A stretch of 33,758 bases of DNA from the NCBI GenBank assembly GCA_022510545.1, contig JAFLTG010000027.1:1-33758 (forward strand), given 5' to 3'. The notes beneath the pieces were generated by a model that was not told where the DNA came from, made no database searches, and worked only from the letters and a program-made list of their open reading frames with translations. The DNA is from Lachnospiraceae bacterium (GTDB lineage Bacteria > Bacillota > Clostridia > Lachnospirales > Lachnospiraceae). The translations under genes and the position numbers were made by a program. Numbering within the stretch: position 1 is the stretch's first letter; each line of letters begins with the position of its first letter. Shown piece by piece: positions 15,421 through 23,815 of the stretch.

Positions 15421-17148
15421 ATGAAGGATTTAACTGGACAGATAAGCACACTTGAAAGCTTGAATAAGGATTTGATTAAAGCTTCAAAGTTACTGCGGCT
15501 AATTTCCGAAACTTCAAATGTAGCCTATCTTTGCTATAGTTACGAGGATAATACGATTGATACTATTGCAAACTGGGATTATTTTTTCGACTGTAAAGTG
15601 GAGACTCATGAAGATTTACCCAAATTATACGAATATGTAGAGGTAAAGTATGTATTACCTTTAAAAGACGCACTATTCGTGGAAAAAAGAGGGATGAAGT
15701 CTGCTACGGCAGATTTTAAGATGAAAGACAGCCGGATGTGGGTAGAGATAGAAACAAATGTTATATATGATGAAGAAGGACGTCCGCAGGATAAGATAAT
15801 AAGATTTACGGATGTCACAAAGTTCAATATGCAAAATGATGAGTCCAATTATATTACATACTGTGACCCCCTGACCGGTCTATACAACCGTAATTATTTC
15901 ATAAATCTTCTTGTGCAATTCGTGTGCCGCTCTGATTATAAGGATAAAACGGTATCGGTAATGTTTCTGGATTTGGATGATTTCAGGAAGCTGGGCGATG
16001 ATATCGGTATATATGGAAGTGATGAATATATAAAGCTATTTGGCCAGTTTTTATCGGGGCTTTCAAATGAAAATGTACTGGTGTCACATTTTAATGCCGA
16101 TATTTTCTGCATCGGCATATATGATCCCTGTGGAGAAAGAAGCGTTGAAACAATTTATAATAAAATTAGCGAAAGGCTTAAAGAACCCTTTGTACTCAGC
16201 GATGGGAAAAAAGTATCCCTTACGCTCACTGTCGGAGTGGCGGAGTATCCAATAGCGGCATCTGATACGCTGGAATTGATAAACTGTGCCGAAATTGTTA
16301 TGTTTAGGGCTAAAGCCGGAAATAAAGGCAGTATTAAATATTTTGAAAAATCAATACTCGATGACTTTTTACAAAATGTTACGATTGAAAACAAGCTCAA
16401 GGAAGCCGTATTTTCACAGAATTTTATGATGTACTTCCAGCCTCAGTATAAGACTTCCGACAATAAGCTAAGAGGAGTTGAAGCTCTCATCCGTTGGAAA
16501 GATAAGAGTGATAAGATAATCCGTCCGGATGTATTCATACCGATTGCAGAAAAGAACGGGGCTATTGTGCCTATCGGAAGCTGGGTAATCGAGGAAAGTA
16601 TAAGGATATATGCCGGTTGGAGAAAAAAATACGATTATCCTATGCTGGTATCCTTAAATGTGTCTGCAATTCAGTATAAGCAGAAGGATTTTATCGATAA
16701 TTTAATGAGTATACTAAATAAATATTGTATTTCTCCGGACGAAATAGAACTTGAGATTACCGAGACAATATTAATCGATGATTTTAAGGAGATTACTGCG
16801 AAACTTAAAGAACTAAGGGATATAGGCATAAAGATATCAATGGATGATTTTGGGACCGGTTATTCGTCATTGTCTTACTTAAAAGGACTGCCGGTTGATA
16901 CCTTGAAGATAGACAAATCCTTTATTGATACGGTAACAACCGATGAAAACAGCAGAATAATTACCGAAACAATAGTTTATATGGTAAAGAAACTGGGGCT
17001 TGAGTCTATCGCTGAAGGCGTGGAAACCAAAGAGCAATATGATTTCCTTAAAAGCATTGAGTGTGATAATATACAGGGATTCTATTTCGGGAAACCGATG
17101 CCGCCGGAAAAAATAGAAAAATTAATAGAAGAATCTATCGCAGGTTGA
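15421..17148 (+). CDS. c-di-GMP phosphodiesterase: sensor, dead GGDEF, EAL
   Basis: A 575-residue cytosolic protein with no membrane segment. Residues 1-135 look like a PAS-type sensor. Residues 140-300 are a GGDEF fold (DPLTGLYNRNYF) whose signature has decayed to NADIF near residue 224, so it should not make c-di-GMP. Residues 320-570 are an EAL domain with its full active site: EALIRW, SLNVSA, EIET-type EITET, MDDFGTGYSSL, LKIDKSF, AEGVET and QGFYF. It should hydrolyse c-di-GMP to pGpG, with the dead GGDEF perhaps sensing GTP as in known tandem proteins. GGGGG precedes the start. The ATPase gene begins 11 bases after its stop, which itself lies in that gene's ribosome site. Confidence 0.9.
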   Translation: MKDLTGQISTLESLNKDLIKASKLLRLISETSNVAYLCYSYEDNTIDTIANWDYFFDCKVETHEDLPKLYEYVEVKYVLPLKDALFVEKRGMKSATADFKMKDSRMWVEIETNVIYDEEGRPQDKIIRFTDVTKFNMQNDESNYITYCDPLTGLYNRNYFINLLVQFVCRSDYKDKTVSVMFLDLDDFRKLGDDIGIYGSDEYIKLFGQFLSGLSNENVLVSHFNADIFCIGIYDPCGERSVETIYNKISERLKEPFVLSDGKKVSLTLTVGVAEYPIAASDTLELINCAEIVMFRAKAGNKGSIKYFEKSILDDFLQNVTIENKLKEAVFSQNFMMYFQPQYKTSDNKLRGVEALIRWKDKSDKIIRPDVFIPIAEKNGAIVPIGSWVIEESIRIYAGWRKKYDYPMLVSLNVSAIQYKQKDFIDNLMSILNKYCISPDEIELEITETILIDDFKEITAKLKELRDIGIKISMDDFGTGYSSLSYLKGLPVDTLKIDKSFIDTVTTDENSRIITETIVYMVKKLGLESIAEGVETKEQYDFLKSIECDNIQGFYFGKPMPPEKIEKLIEESIAG

Positions 17149-17159
17149 GGAGCGATTTT

Positions 17160-18524
17160 ATGTTATCAGGAAGAATGCAGGAGCTGCAATATCTGAATCA
17201 GCATTATGATCAGAGAGGCAGTCAGATTCTGGTCATATATGGACAAAAGCACATAGGTAAGACTACCCTCATCAAAGAATTTATGCAAGATAAAGGCGGG
17301 TATTATTATCTTGCCAGACCCTGTTCCGAAAGAGAGCAAGTATTTCAATGGGGGAGACAGCTTAGGATTGACGGGATTATTAATAATGATTTTCCGGATT
17401 ATAATGATATTTTTACTGCCATATGTGAGAGCGGTGTCAGCAAGAAAGTAATTGTGATAGATGAATTTCATAATATAGTAAAAGCTGATGATACATTTAT
17501 GGAGAAACTTATAGAATTTACGGATAATCGCAATGAAAAATCCGGAATTACGTTTGCGCTGTGCAGCTCATCCACGTCTTGGATAGAGAATAACATACTG
17601 GAACAAAATGGAGAGACTGCACATAAAATATCAGGCGCTCTCAAAATAAAAGAACTGTCTTTCGTAGATTTAGTACATCGTTTTCCCGATTTCCGAATTG
17701 AAGAGTGTGTGGAAGCATATTCTATACTAGGCGGAATTCCCGGGCTGTGGAACCAGTTTGACGATAAACTTACAATACAGCAGAATATCTGCCGTAATAT
17801 CCTTAATCCGGACTGTTTCCTGTTTGATGAGGGAGATCGTATGGTGGCGGAGCAGCTTCGGGAAACCAGTGTGTACAATACCATACTCGCTGCAATAGCT
17901 GCCGGAAAATGTAAATTGAATGATATATATTTACATACCGGCTTTTCCAGAGCTAAAATCAGTGTTTACCTGAAAAATTTAATTGAACTGGAACTCGTGG
18001 AAAAAGTAAATTCATATGATACGGCAGGCAGAGAAAATACCCAGAAAGGGTTATACCGCATAGTTCATCCTTTTGTAGATTTTTATTTTACCTATATGTA
18101 TCCGAATATGAGTGCATTGCATACGCTGTCTGTGGGAGAATTTTATAACATCTATATTTATCCTGAGTTTAAAAAATATGTTTCAACGTATTTTAAACAG
18201 GTATGCTGTCAGCATTTGGAGAAGTTAAATGAGCGTGGAAGGCTTCCAATCAGATATAAGCAGAGCGGAGAATGGGTCGGAAAAGACGGGGCTATAGATT
18301 TTATTGCCCAGGATGAAAACGGAAAAACCTTAATAGGCGTATGTGACTGGGAAAAACCTATGTTTACCTATGCAGACTATCAATGGATTCTTGATTGTAC
18401 CGAAAAAGCACGTATAAATGCAGACTATATTTATCTCTATACGGCATCGAGATTTGACGAAAAGCTGAATCTGGAAGCAAAAGTCAAACCTAACTTAAAG
18501 CTTATGCTGATTTCAGATATCTAA
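17160..18524 (+). CDS. ATPase with DUF234-type C-terminus
   Basis: A 454-residue protein of the archaeal-type ATPase family (PF01637 with DUF234). Walker A is GQKHIGKT at residues 28-35 and Walker B is VIVIDEF ending near 103; a winged-helix region follows around residues 250-300 (KLNDIYLHTGFSRAKISVYLKNL). The C-terminal DUF234 region has a nuclease-like core (GAIDFIAQDENGKTLIGVCDW). The family is common in Archaea and anaerobic bacteria; its role is not established, though DNA-related and defence roles have been suggested because of the STAND-like ATPase plus nuclease-like fold. The ATG at 17160 has TGAGGAG; an upstream TTG is less likely. It sits between the EAL gene and a topoisomerase gene. 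Confidence 0.85.
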   Translation: MLSGRMQELQYLNQHYDQRGSQILVIYGQKHIGKTTLIKEFMQDKGGYYYLARPCSEREQVFQWGRQLRIDGIINNDFPDYNDIFTAICESGVSKKVIVIDEFHNIVKADDTFMEKLIEFTDNRNEKSGITFALCSSSTSWIENNILEQNGETAHKISGALKIKELSFVDLVHRFPDFRIEECVEAYSILGGIPGLWNQFDDKLTIQQNICRNILNPDCFLFDEGDRMVAEQLRETSVYNTILAAIAAGKCKLNDIYLHTGFSRAKISVYLKNLIELELVEKVNSYDTAGRENTQKGLYRIVHPFVDFYFTYMYPNMSALHTLSVGEFYNIYIYPEFKKYVSTYFKQVCCQHLEKLNERGRLPIRYKQSGEWVGKDGAIDFIAQDENGKTLIGVCDWEKPMFTYADYQWILDCTEKARINADYIYLYTASRFDEKLNLEAKVKPNLKLMLISDI

Positions 18525-18582
18525 GACGAATGAAATTCGTCTGCGAGTTTGTGTTTTCACACAAACATCGCGGGTTGTGGAG
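18525..18582 (+). promoter_or_regulatory. Twin-hairpin leader, copy 1 (before topB)
   Basis: Directly after the ATPase stop codon come two hairpins. The first is GACGAAT-GAA-ATTCGTC (18525-18541, 7 pairs). The second is GTTTGTGT-TTTC-ACACAAAC (18547-18566, 8 pairs), extended by GCGA pairing with TCGC around it. CGGG and then TGGAG, the ribosome site of the topoisomerase gene, follow at once. A second copy with the same order lies at 23732-23789 and differs by compensatory base changes. It may be a regulatory leader RNA or a dispersed palindromic repeat. Confidence 0.6.
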
Positions 18583-18589
18583 CATATAT

Positions 18590-20659
18590 ATGGGAAAAAG
18601 TTTATTTATTGCTGAAAAGCCAAGCGTTGCAAGAGAATTTGCAAAAGCGTTGAAATATAAAATGAGTAATATGGACGGATATATGGAATCAAGTGAAGCG
18701 GTAGTTACCTGGTGCGTAGGGCATCTTGTAACAATGAGTTATCCGGAGGCATATGATGAAAAATATAAAAGATGGTCTCTTGATACGATTCCTTTTATAC
18801 CCGAGCAATTCAGATATGAAGTTATTGATAATGTGAAAAAGCAGTTTGAGACAGTCAGCAGACTTTTAAACCGTGAGGATGTGGATACAATTTACGTCTG
18901 CACCGACTCTGGACGTGAGGGTGAATACATATACAGGCTGGTAGAACAACAGGCCAATGTTACAGGAAAAGTCCGTAAAAGGGTGTGGATTGACTCTCAG
19001 ACAGAAGACGAGATACTTAGAGGCATAAAAGAAGCAAAAGATTTATCTGCATATGATAATCTTGGAGATGCCGCATATCTCAGGGCAAAAGAAGATTACT
19101 TGATGGGCATAAATTTTTCCAGAGTGCTTACACTGAAATACTCTTATCCGGTCAAAACCTACTTAAAAACTGACAGGGCTGTCATATCTGTGGGAAGGGT
19201 AATGACCTGCGTGCTTGGAATGGTGGTAAACAAGGAGCGCGAAATAAGGGAGTTTGTTAAAATACCTTTTTACCGCGTCATTGCCGGAATAGATATAGAA
19301 GGTAAAAAATGTGACTGCGAGTGGAAGGCTATAGAAGGCTCACGCTATTTTGCATCACCGCTGCTATATAAGGACAACGGCTTTTTGGAGCAGAAGTCGG
19401 CAGAGGAATTTATTGATTTTTTAAAGGAAGAACCTGTCACAGCTCCCAAATTAAACAGTATAGAAAAAAAGAAGGAAACCAAAAATCCGCCGCTTTTATA
19501 CAATCTTGCAGAATTGCAGAACGAATGTTCAAAATTGTTTAAAATAAGTCCGGATGAAACACTCAGGATAGCACAGGAGCTGTATGAAAAGAAGCTGACT
19601 ACCTATCCGAGAACCGATGCAAGAGTATTATCGTCTGCGGTAGCTAAGGAAATACATAAGAATATTGGAGGTCTCCGCCAGTATGAACCCGTAAAAGAGC
19701 TGGCAGGCGAAGTGCTTTCCGGAGGCAGTTATAAGAATATATCCAAAACCAGGTATGTTAATGATAAACAGATTACGGATCACTATGCGATTATTCCCAC
19801 AGGTCAGGGCCTGGGAAGTCTGGGGTCATTGAATCCTACCGCACGTAATGTTTATGAATGTATAGTGAGGAGATTCTTAAGTATCTTTTATCCGCCGGCT
19901 ATTTATCAGAAAATAGGATTGAAGGTAGAAATAAAGGGTGAGTATTTTTTCTCAAACTTCAAAGTGCTTGCTGAAAGCGGATATTTGAAGGCGGCCCAAT
20001 TATCTTTTTCCAAAAAGAAAACCGATACTGCAGGAGCAGATAGCAATTATCGAAAAAACGATAATGTTCAAAATGCCGATAAAAAGGACAATAACTCAGA
20101 TGACGATGCAACAGAAGAAGTCTGCGATGCCACATTTATGGAGATATTAAGCTCGTTAAAAAAAGGGAGCGAACTTCCTATGGCGGAATTTGTGATTAAA
20201 GAGGGTGAAACCTCGCCCCCCAAAAGATATAATTCCGGGACTATAATCCTGACGATGGAAAATGCAGGGCAGTTTATTGAGGATGAGGAACTTCGCGCAC
20301 AGATTAAGGGAAGTGGCATAGGAACTTCGGCTACCAGAGCAGAAATTCTGAAAAAGTTGGTTAACATAAAATATCTGGCTTTGAATAAAAAGACGCAGAT
20401 AATTACACCGACGCTGCTTGGTGAGATGATATATGAGGTGGTATCCGCCTCCATAAAGCCGTTACTTGACCCAAGACTTACCGCAAGCTGGGAGAAAGGC
20501 TTGACTTTGGTGGCAGACGGCTCCATTTCTGCAGATGAATATATGGTCAAACTGGACGATTTTGTTACACGAAGGACCAATATGGTAAAGCAGATGAATA
20601 ATCAGACCGCACTCAACGAAAGATTTAGCTATGCATCTCAGTTTTATAAAAATAAATAG
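18590..20659 (+). CDS. topB: Type IA DNA topoisomerase (TopB type)
   Basis: A 689-residue topoisomerase III-like enzyme that passes single strands through one another and resolves linked or recombining DNA. The TOPRIM domain opens with LFIAEKPSVAREFAKAL and includes CTDSGREGEYIYRLV; the active-site Tyr is in KKLTTYPRTDARVL, and ITDHYAIIPT follows. No C-terminal zinc ribbons are seen. The usual DxD of the TOPRIM domain reads D-S-G here, so one metal ligand is replaced. Residues near 480-520 are a low-complexity Asn/Asp-rich insert. The start at 18590 has TGGAG upstream; an earlier in-frame start would run through the hairpin leader and is unlikely. Confidence 0.9.
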   Translation: MGKSLFIAEKPSVAREFAKALKYKMSNMDGYMESSEAVVTWCVGHLVTMSYPEAYDEKYKRWSLDTIPFIPEQFRYEVIDNVKKQFETVSRLLNREDVDTIYVCTDSGREGEYIYRLVEQQANVTGKVRKRVWIDSQTEDEILRGIKEAKDLSAYDNLGDAAYLRAKEDYLMGINFSRVLTLKYSYPVKTYLKTDRAVISVGRVMTCVLGMVVNKEREIREFVKIPFYRVIAGIDIEGKKCDCEWKAIEGSRYFASPLLYKDNGFLEQKSAEEFIDFLKEEPVTAPKLNSIEKKKETKNPPLLYNLAELQNECSKLFKISPDETLRIAQELYEKKLTTYPRTDARVLSSAVAKEIHKNIGGLRQYEPVKELAGEVLSGGSYKNISKTRYVNDKQITDHYAIIPTGQGLGSLGSLNPTARNVYECIVRRFLSIFYPPAIYQKIGLKVEIKGEYFFSNFKVLAESGYLKAAQLSFSKKKTDTAGADSNYRKNDNVQNADKKDNNSDDDATEEVCDATFMEILSSLKKGSELPMAEFVIKEGETSPPKRYNSGTIILTMENAGQFIEDEELRAQIKGSGIGTSATRAEILKKLVNIKYLALNKKTQIITPTLLGEMIYEVVSASIKPLLDPRLTASWEKGLTLVADGSISADEYMVKLDDFVTRRTNMVKQMNNQTALNERFSYASQFYKNK

Positions 20660-20750
20660 AAAAATATATGGCAAATCATAAATTATAATAAGATTTTAAT
20701 AAGAAAATAACTATATTTAGAATAATTTGAAAGGAAATTTAAAAAAAAAG

Positions 20751-21440
20751 ATGTCATACGGCTTAAAAAATGTTACAATAGAAGAGCTATATAATTTAAA
20801 TGAGACAATCGCAAAGGAAATTTTTACGGGTCTTACATATCCGTGGGAGGTTTTGCAAAAGATTAGTGAGTTTATAATTGATCTTGGCAATAAGCTTCCG
20901 GAAGAAAAATATGAAAAACGCGGTGAGAATGTCTGGATAGCCAGGAATGCCAAAGTATATCCGTCGGCATACATAGGCGGTCCCGCCATTATCGACGAGG
21001 AAGCAGAAATCAGACATTGTGCGTTTATAAGAGGTTCTGCAATTGTTGGAAAAGGAGCGGTAGTAGGCAATTCAACCGAGCTTAAGAATGTTATATTGTT
21101 CAACAAGGTACAGGTTCCGCATTATAACTATGTAGGCGACAGTGTCTTGGGCTTCAAGGCTCATATGGGTGCCGGTTCGATAACCTCCAATGTTAAGAGT
21201 GATAAGACATTGGTGGTGGTTAAGGCAGGAGATGAACGTTACGAGACAGGTCTTAAGAAATTCGGCGCGATGCTTGGAGATAATGTGGAAGTAGGTTGTA
21301 ACTCCGTTCTAAATCCGGGTACGGTTATCGGAAGGGGAACAAATATATATCCGGTTTCCAGAGTAAGGGGCTTCGTTCCTCCGGGCAGTATTTACAAAAA
21401 TCAGGATGAAATAGTATCAAAAATAAAAGAGAATGAATAA
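20751..21440 (+). CDS. Left-handed beta-helix (hexapeptide repeat) protein, GlmU-like
   Basis: A 229-residue protein with an N-terminal helical region of about 60 residues and then hexapeptide repeats (ENVWIARNAKVYPSAYIGG, AEIRHCAFIRGSAIVG, AVVGNSTELKNVILF, GDNVEVGCNSVLNPG). This is the acetyltransferase fold of the GlmU C-terminal domain, but the uridylyltransferase domain of true GlmU is missing. It may be a sugar-phosphate acyltransferase or a pyrophosphorylase-like relative; substrate unknown. The ATG at 20751 directly follows nine A, with AAAGG further upstream; an in-frame TTG at 20727 is possible. It lies between topB and the PAS-GGDEF gene. Confidence 0.8.
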   Translation: MSYGLKNVTIEELYNLNETIAKEIFTGLTYPWEVLQKISEFIIDLGNKLPEEKYEKRGENVWIARNAKVYPSAYIGGPAIIDEEAEIRHCAFIRGSAIVGKGAVVGNSTELKNVILFNKVQVPHYNYVGDSVLGFKAHMGAGSITSNVKSDKTLVVVKAGDERYETGLKKFGAMLGDNVEVGCNSVLNPGTVIGRGTNIYPVSRVRGFVPPGSIYKNQDEIVSKIKENE

Positions 21441-21482
21441 CTGACTTGCGGCTATTCGAGAAAGAATTTTGGGGATGAGAAT

Positions 21483-23699
21483 ATGACAAATGGAATTAAA
21501 ATGGAAGACTGCATTTCTATGATAAACAACGTCATAGCGGGGATTTGCGTTTTTGAATATGAAAATAACAAATTAAAACCGATCTTTGCCAATGACGGTT
21601 TCTTTCGTATGCTTGGATATCCCAAAACCAAGGGAGAGAAATATTTAAAGAATGTCAAGATGCATATTATTCCCGAAGATATGCCGATTTTTGAACAGGG
21701 AATAGAAGATGTCCTAAAGGATGATGGTTCTGTAGAAATAGAATTCAGAACGGTAACCGATAATGGTGGTTTAAGATGGCTTCAAGTGACAGGAAACCTT
21801 TATTCCAGAGAAGGCTCCAAATATGTTATTGTTACTGTTATTCATGATATAACGGAGAAGAAAAATGTTGAGGAAGAACTCCTTCTACAGGCAGAACAGA
21901 TGCACATCATCATGGAAGCAAGTGATGAAAAGATCATGGATTATAATGCCAAGACGGATGTTCTTGTATTTAAACTGTCAAGCGAACATTCGGCTGTAGG
22001 TGAAATTATTATCAATCGTTATTTGCAACAGCTTGATACTTCTGAAATTTATCCGGAGGATGTTGATAAATGTAAAGAAGTTTTTGATAGTATGCTCAAA
22101 GGCCCCAAACATGATACTGTGGAAATCAGAACCAAGAGATTTGATGGTAGTTACAAATGGTATCAGTTTAATCTGACTTCGCTTTTAGGTGCAGAAGGCT
22201 ATGTTACCAGGATTGTGGGTAGAGTTGTCAATATACATGAAAAGAAGCTTCAGGAAATTAATCTTGAACTTCGTGCCAGAAGAGATTCATTGAACAATAT
22301 ATATAGTGAGGATACTGTACGACAGCTTATAGATATTGCTCTTTCCGAAAAAGAAAATTCCGATACGTTGAATGCATTAATGATAGTTGATATAGATAAC
22401 TGTAAGCATGTAAGCGACCTGTTAGGACAAGCGCAGGTGGATAAGATTTTGGCTGAAACTGCTATGTATTTAAGTGAGACTGCCAAGGGTGAAGATATTG
22501 TTGGAAAGCTGGATATAGATAAGTTTGTTTTATATATTAGAAATCTAAATACTCTTTCTGATGCGGATTTAATAGCGTCGGAAATCGTAAAAAAGGTAAG
22601 TTTTGAACTACCTTATGAAAATGAAATACTGAATGTTAACTGTAGTGTCGGAGTAGCCATAAGTCCCTATCATGGAATCAGCTATGAAGAGCTTTTTAAT
22701 AAGACCCAGAGGGCTTTGACGAGAACTAAGGCAAACGGTAAATGCGGATATCGTATTTATGATGCTGCTTCAACCATGGCTTACCACGCTTTAAGAAAAA
22801 GTGAAAATGTACCCTATGATCCTGAAAAAGGGATGGTACTTGGGTACAGTACGGAAGATATGGTAATGCAGATTTTCTTAGAGGAGAAGGTATTTGATGC
22901 AGCACTTAAATCGGCAATTGAGCTTATTACGGTTCGATACAAATTCCACAGGGGATATATCTGTGGCAATGAAAAAGGAAGTCTCCCCAACTCTAAACTG
23001 GCACAATTCTCCGTACGTGGTTATGAAGTAGGAGCGGAGAGTAAAGAGCAGGATAACTTAAGGCGTATTATATATGAGATTTTTTATGAGTCTTATAAAG
23101 GCGCCAGTGTGATACATGAATATGATATAAGCGTGGATGAGATGCGGTATTATTTTCAATCTCAGGGGATTAAGAGTCTTTTGTATTATCCGCTTACATC
23201 CAAGGGAGAGTATCAGGGTGCAATCGTATTTGAAAACCATGAGGATGTTCAGTTAGAGTTTGAAGATTCCGTTATGGAAGAATTGCGTTCACTGTTTAGG
23301 ATTCTTGAAGCACATCTGCTTCAAGTAGGACTTATGGATCGACTTCAGGAATTTGTTACACAGATGGATATGATGGATAATATGGACAGTTATTCATATA
23401 TTGTAAATGCGGATACATATGAAATAAGTTTTGTTAATAAGAAACTGTTAATGAGCCTGCCTAACGTTAAGATCGGTGATATATGTTATAAAGTTATGCA
23501 GGACAGAGATACGCCATGTGAACACTGTGTTTTCAGACATTTGAATAAAAAAGACAGGCATGCAAGACATACAGAAGAAATGTTTATCTATTCTCTACGC
23601 TGTTGGAATAAGATCAGTGCAAGCTGGCTTGAATGCAAAGAGAAAAATGCACTGGTAATGCTGAATGGCGTTGATATATCGGAATATTTTATGGGTTGA
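21483..23699 (+). CDS. PAS-PAS-degenerate GGDEF-GAF sensor protein
   Basis: A 738-residue soluble protein. Residues 15-130 and about 140-265 are PAS domains (ending VIHDITEKKN and GRVVNIHEKK). Residues 270-430 are a GGDEF fold (NALMIVDIDNCKHVSDLLG, later NVNCSVGVAISPYHG) whose signature is DIDKF instead of GGDEF, so it is unlikely to make c-di-GMP. Residues 455-620 look like a GAF-type domain (SLLYYPLTSKGEYQGAIVFEN). The last 100 residues form another PAS-like unit with a Cys/His cluster (TPCEHCVFRHLNKKDRHARH). It probably senses a ligand or metal and passes the signal by protein contact. GGGGATGAG precedes the start. Confidence 0.82.
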   Translation: MTNGIKMEDCISMINNVIAGICVFEYENNKLKPIFANDGFFRMLGYPKTKGEKYLKNVKMHIIPEDMPIFEQGIEDVLKDDGSVEIEFRTVTDNGGLRWLQVTGNLYSREGSKYVIVTVIHDITEKKNVEEELLLQAEQMHIIMEASDEKIMDYNAKTDVLVFKLSSEHSAVGEIIINRYLQQLDTSEIYPEDVDKCKEVFDSMLKGPKHDTVEIRTKRFDGSYKWYQFNLTSLLGAEGYVTRIVGRVVNIHEKKLQEINLELRARRDSLNNIYSEDTVRQLIDIALSEKENSDTLNALMIVDIDNCKHVSDLLGQAQVDKILAETAMYLSETAKGEDIVGKLDIDKFVLYIRNLNTLSDADLIASEIVKKVSFELPYENEILNVNCSVGVAISPYHGISYEELFNKTQRALTRTKANGKCGYRIYDAASTMAYHALRKSENVPYDPEKGMVLGYSTEDMVMQIFLEEKVFDAALKSAIELITVRYKFHRGYICGNEKGSLPNSKLAQFSVRGYEVGAESKEQDNLRRIIYEIFYESYKGASVIHEYDISVDEMRYYFQSQGIKSLLYYPLTSKGEYQGAIVFENHEDVQLEFEDSVMEELRSLFRILEAHLLQVGLMDRLQEFVTQMDMMDNMDSYSYIVNADTYEISFVNKKLLMSLPNVKIGDICYKVMQDRDTPCEHCVFRHLNKKDRHARHTEEMFIYSLRCWNKISASWLECKEKNALVMLNGVDISEYFMG

Positions 23700-23731
23700 C
23701 GAATTAACGTTTTTCGTGTATATTTTCATAA

Positions 23732-23789
23732 GGCAAACTTCGTTTGTCTGCAAGTTTGCGTATACACGCAAACTCACGGGATAATGGAG
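23732..23789 (+). promoter_or_regulatory. Twin-hairpin leader, copy 2 (before the ABC importer)
   Basis: Same layout as at 18525: GGCAAAC-TTC-GTTTGTC (23732-23748), then GTTTGCGT-ATAC-ACGCAAAC (23754-23773), then ACGGG and TGGAG. Compared with copy 1, stem 1 shows two compensatory pair changes and one change to G-U, and stem 2 one compensatory change. Here the TGGAG is followed by a second, stronger ribosome site (GGAGGAG) before the start at 23816. A short ACGAA/TTCGT hairpin right at the end of the preceding gene (23699-23717) may be its terminator. Confidence 0.6.
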
Positions 23790-23815
23790 TATTTAAAAAT
23801 ATGGAGGAGATTATT

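Noticed and set aside
20068-20580. 170-codon reverse frame inside the topoisomerase gene
   Set aside because: Shadow frame of a well-supported gene, Ser-rich and without a ribosome site.
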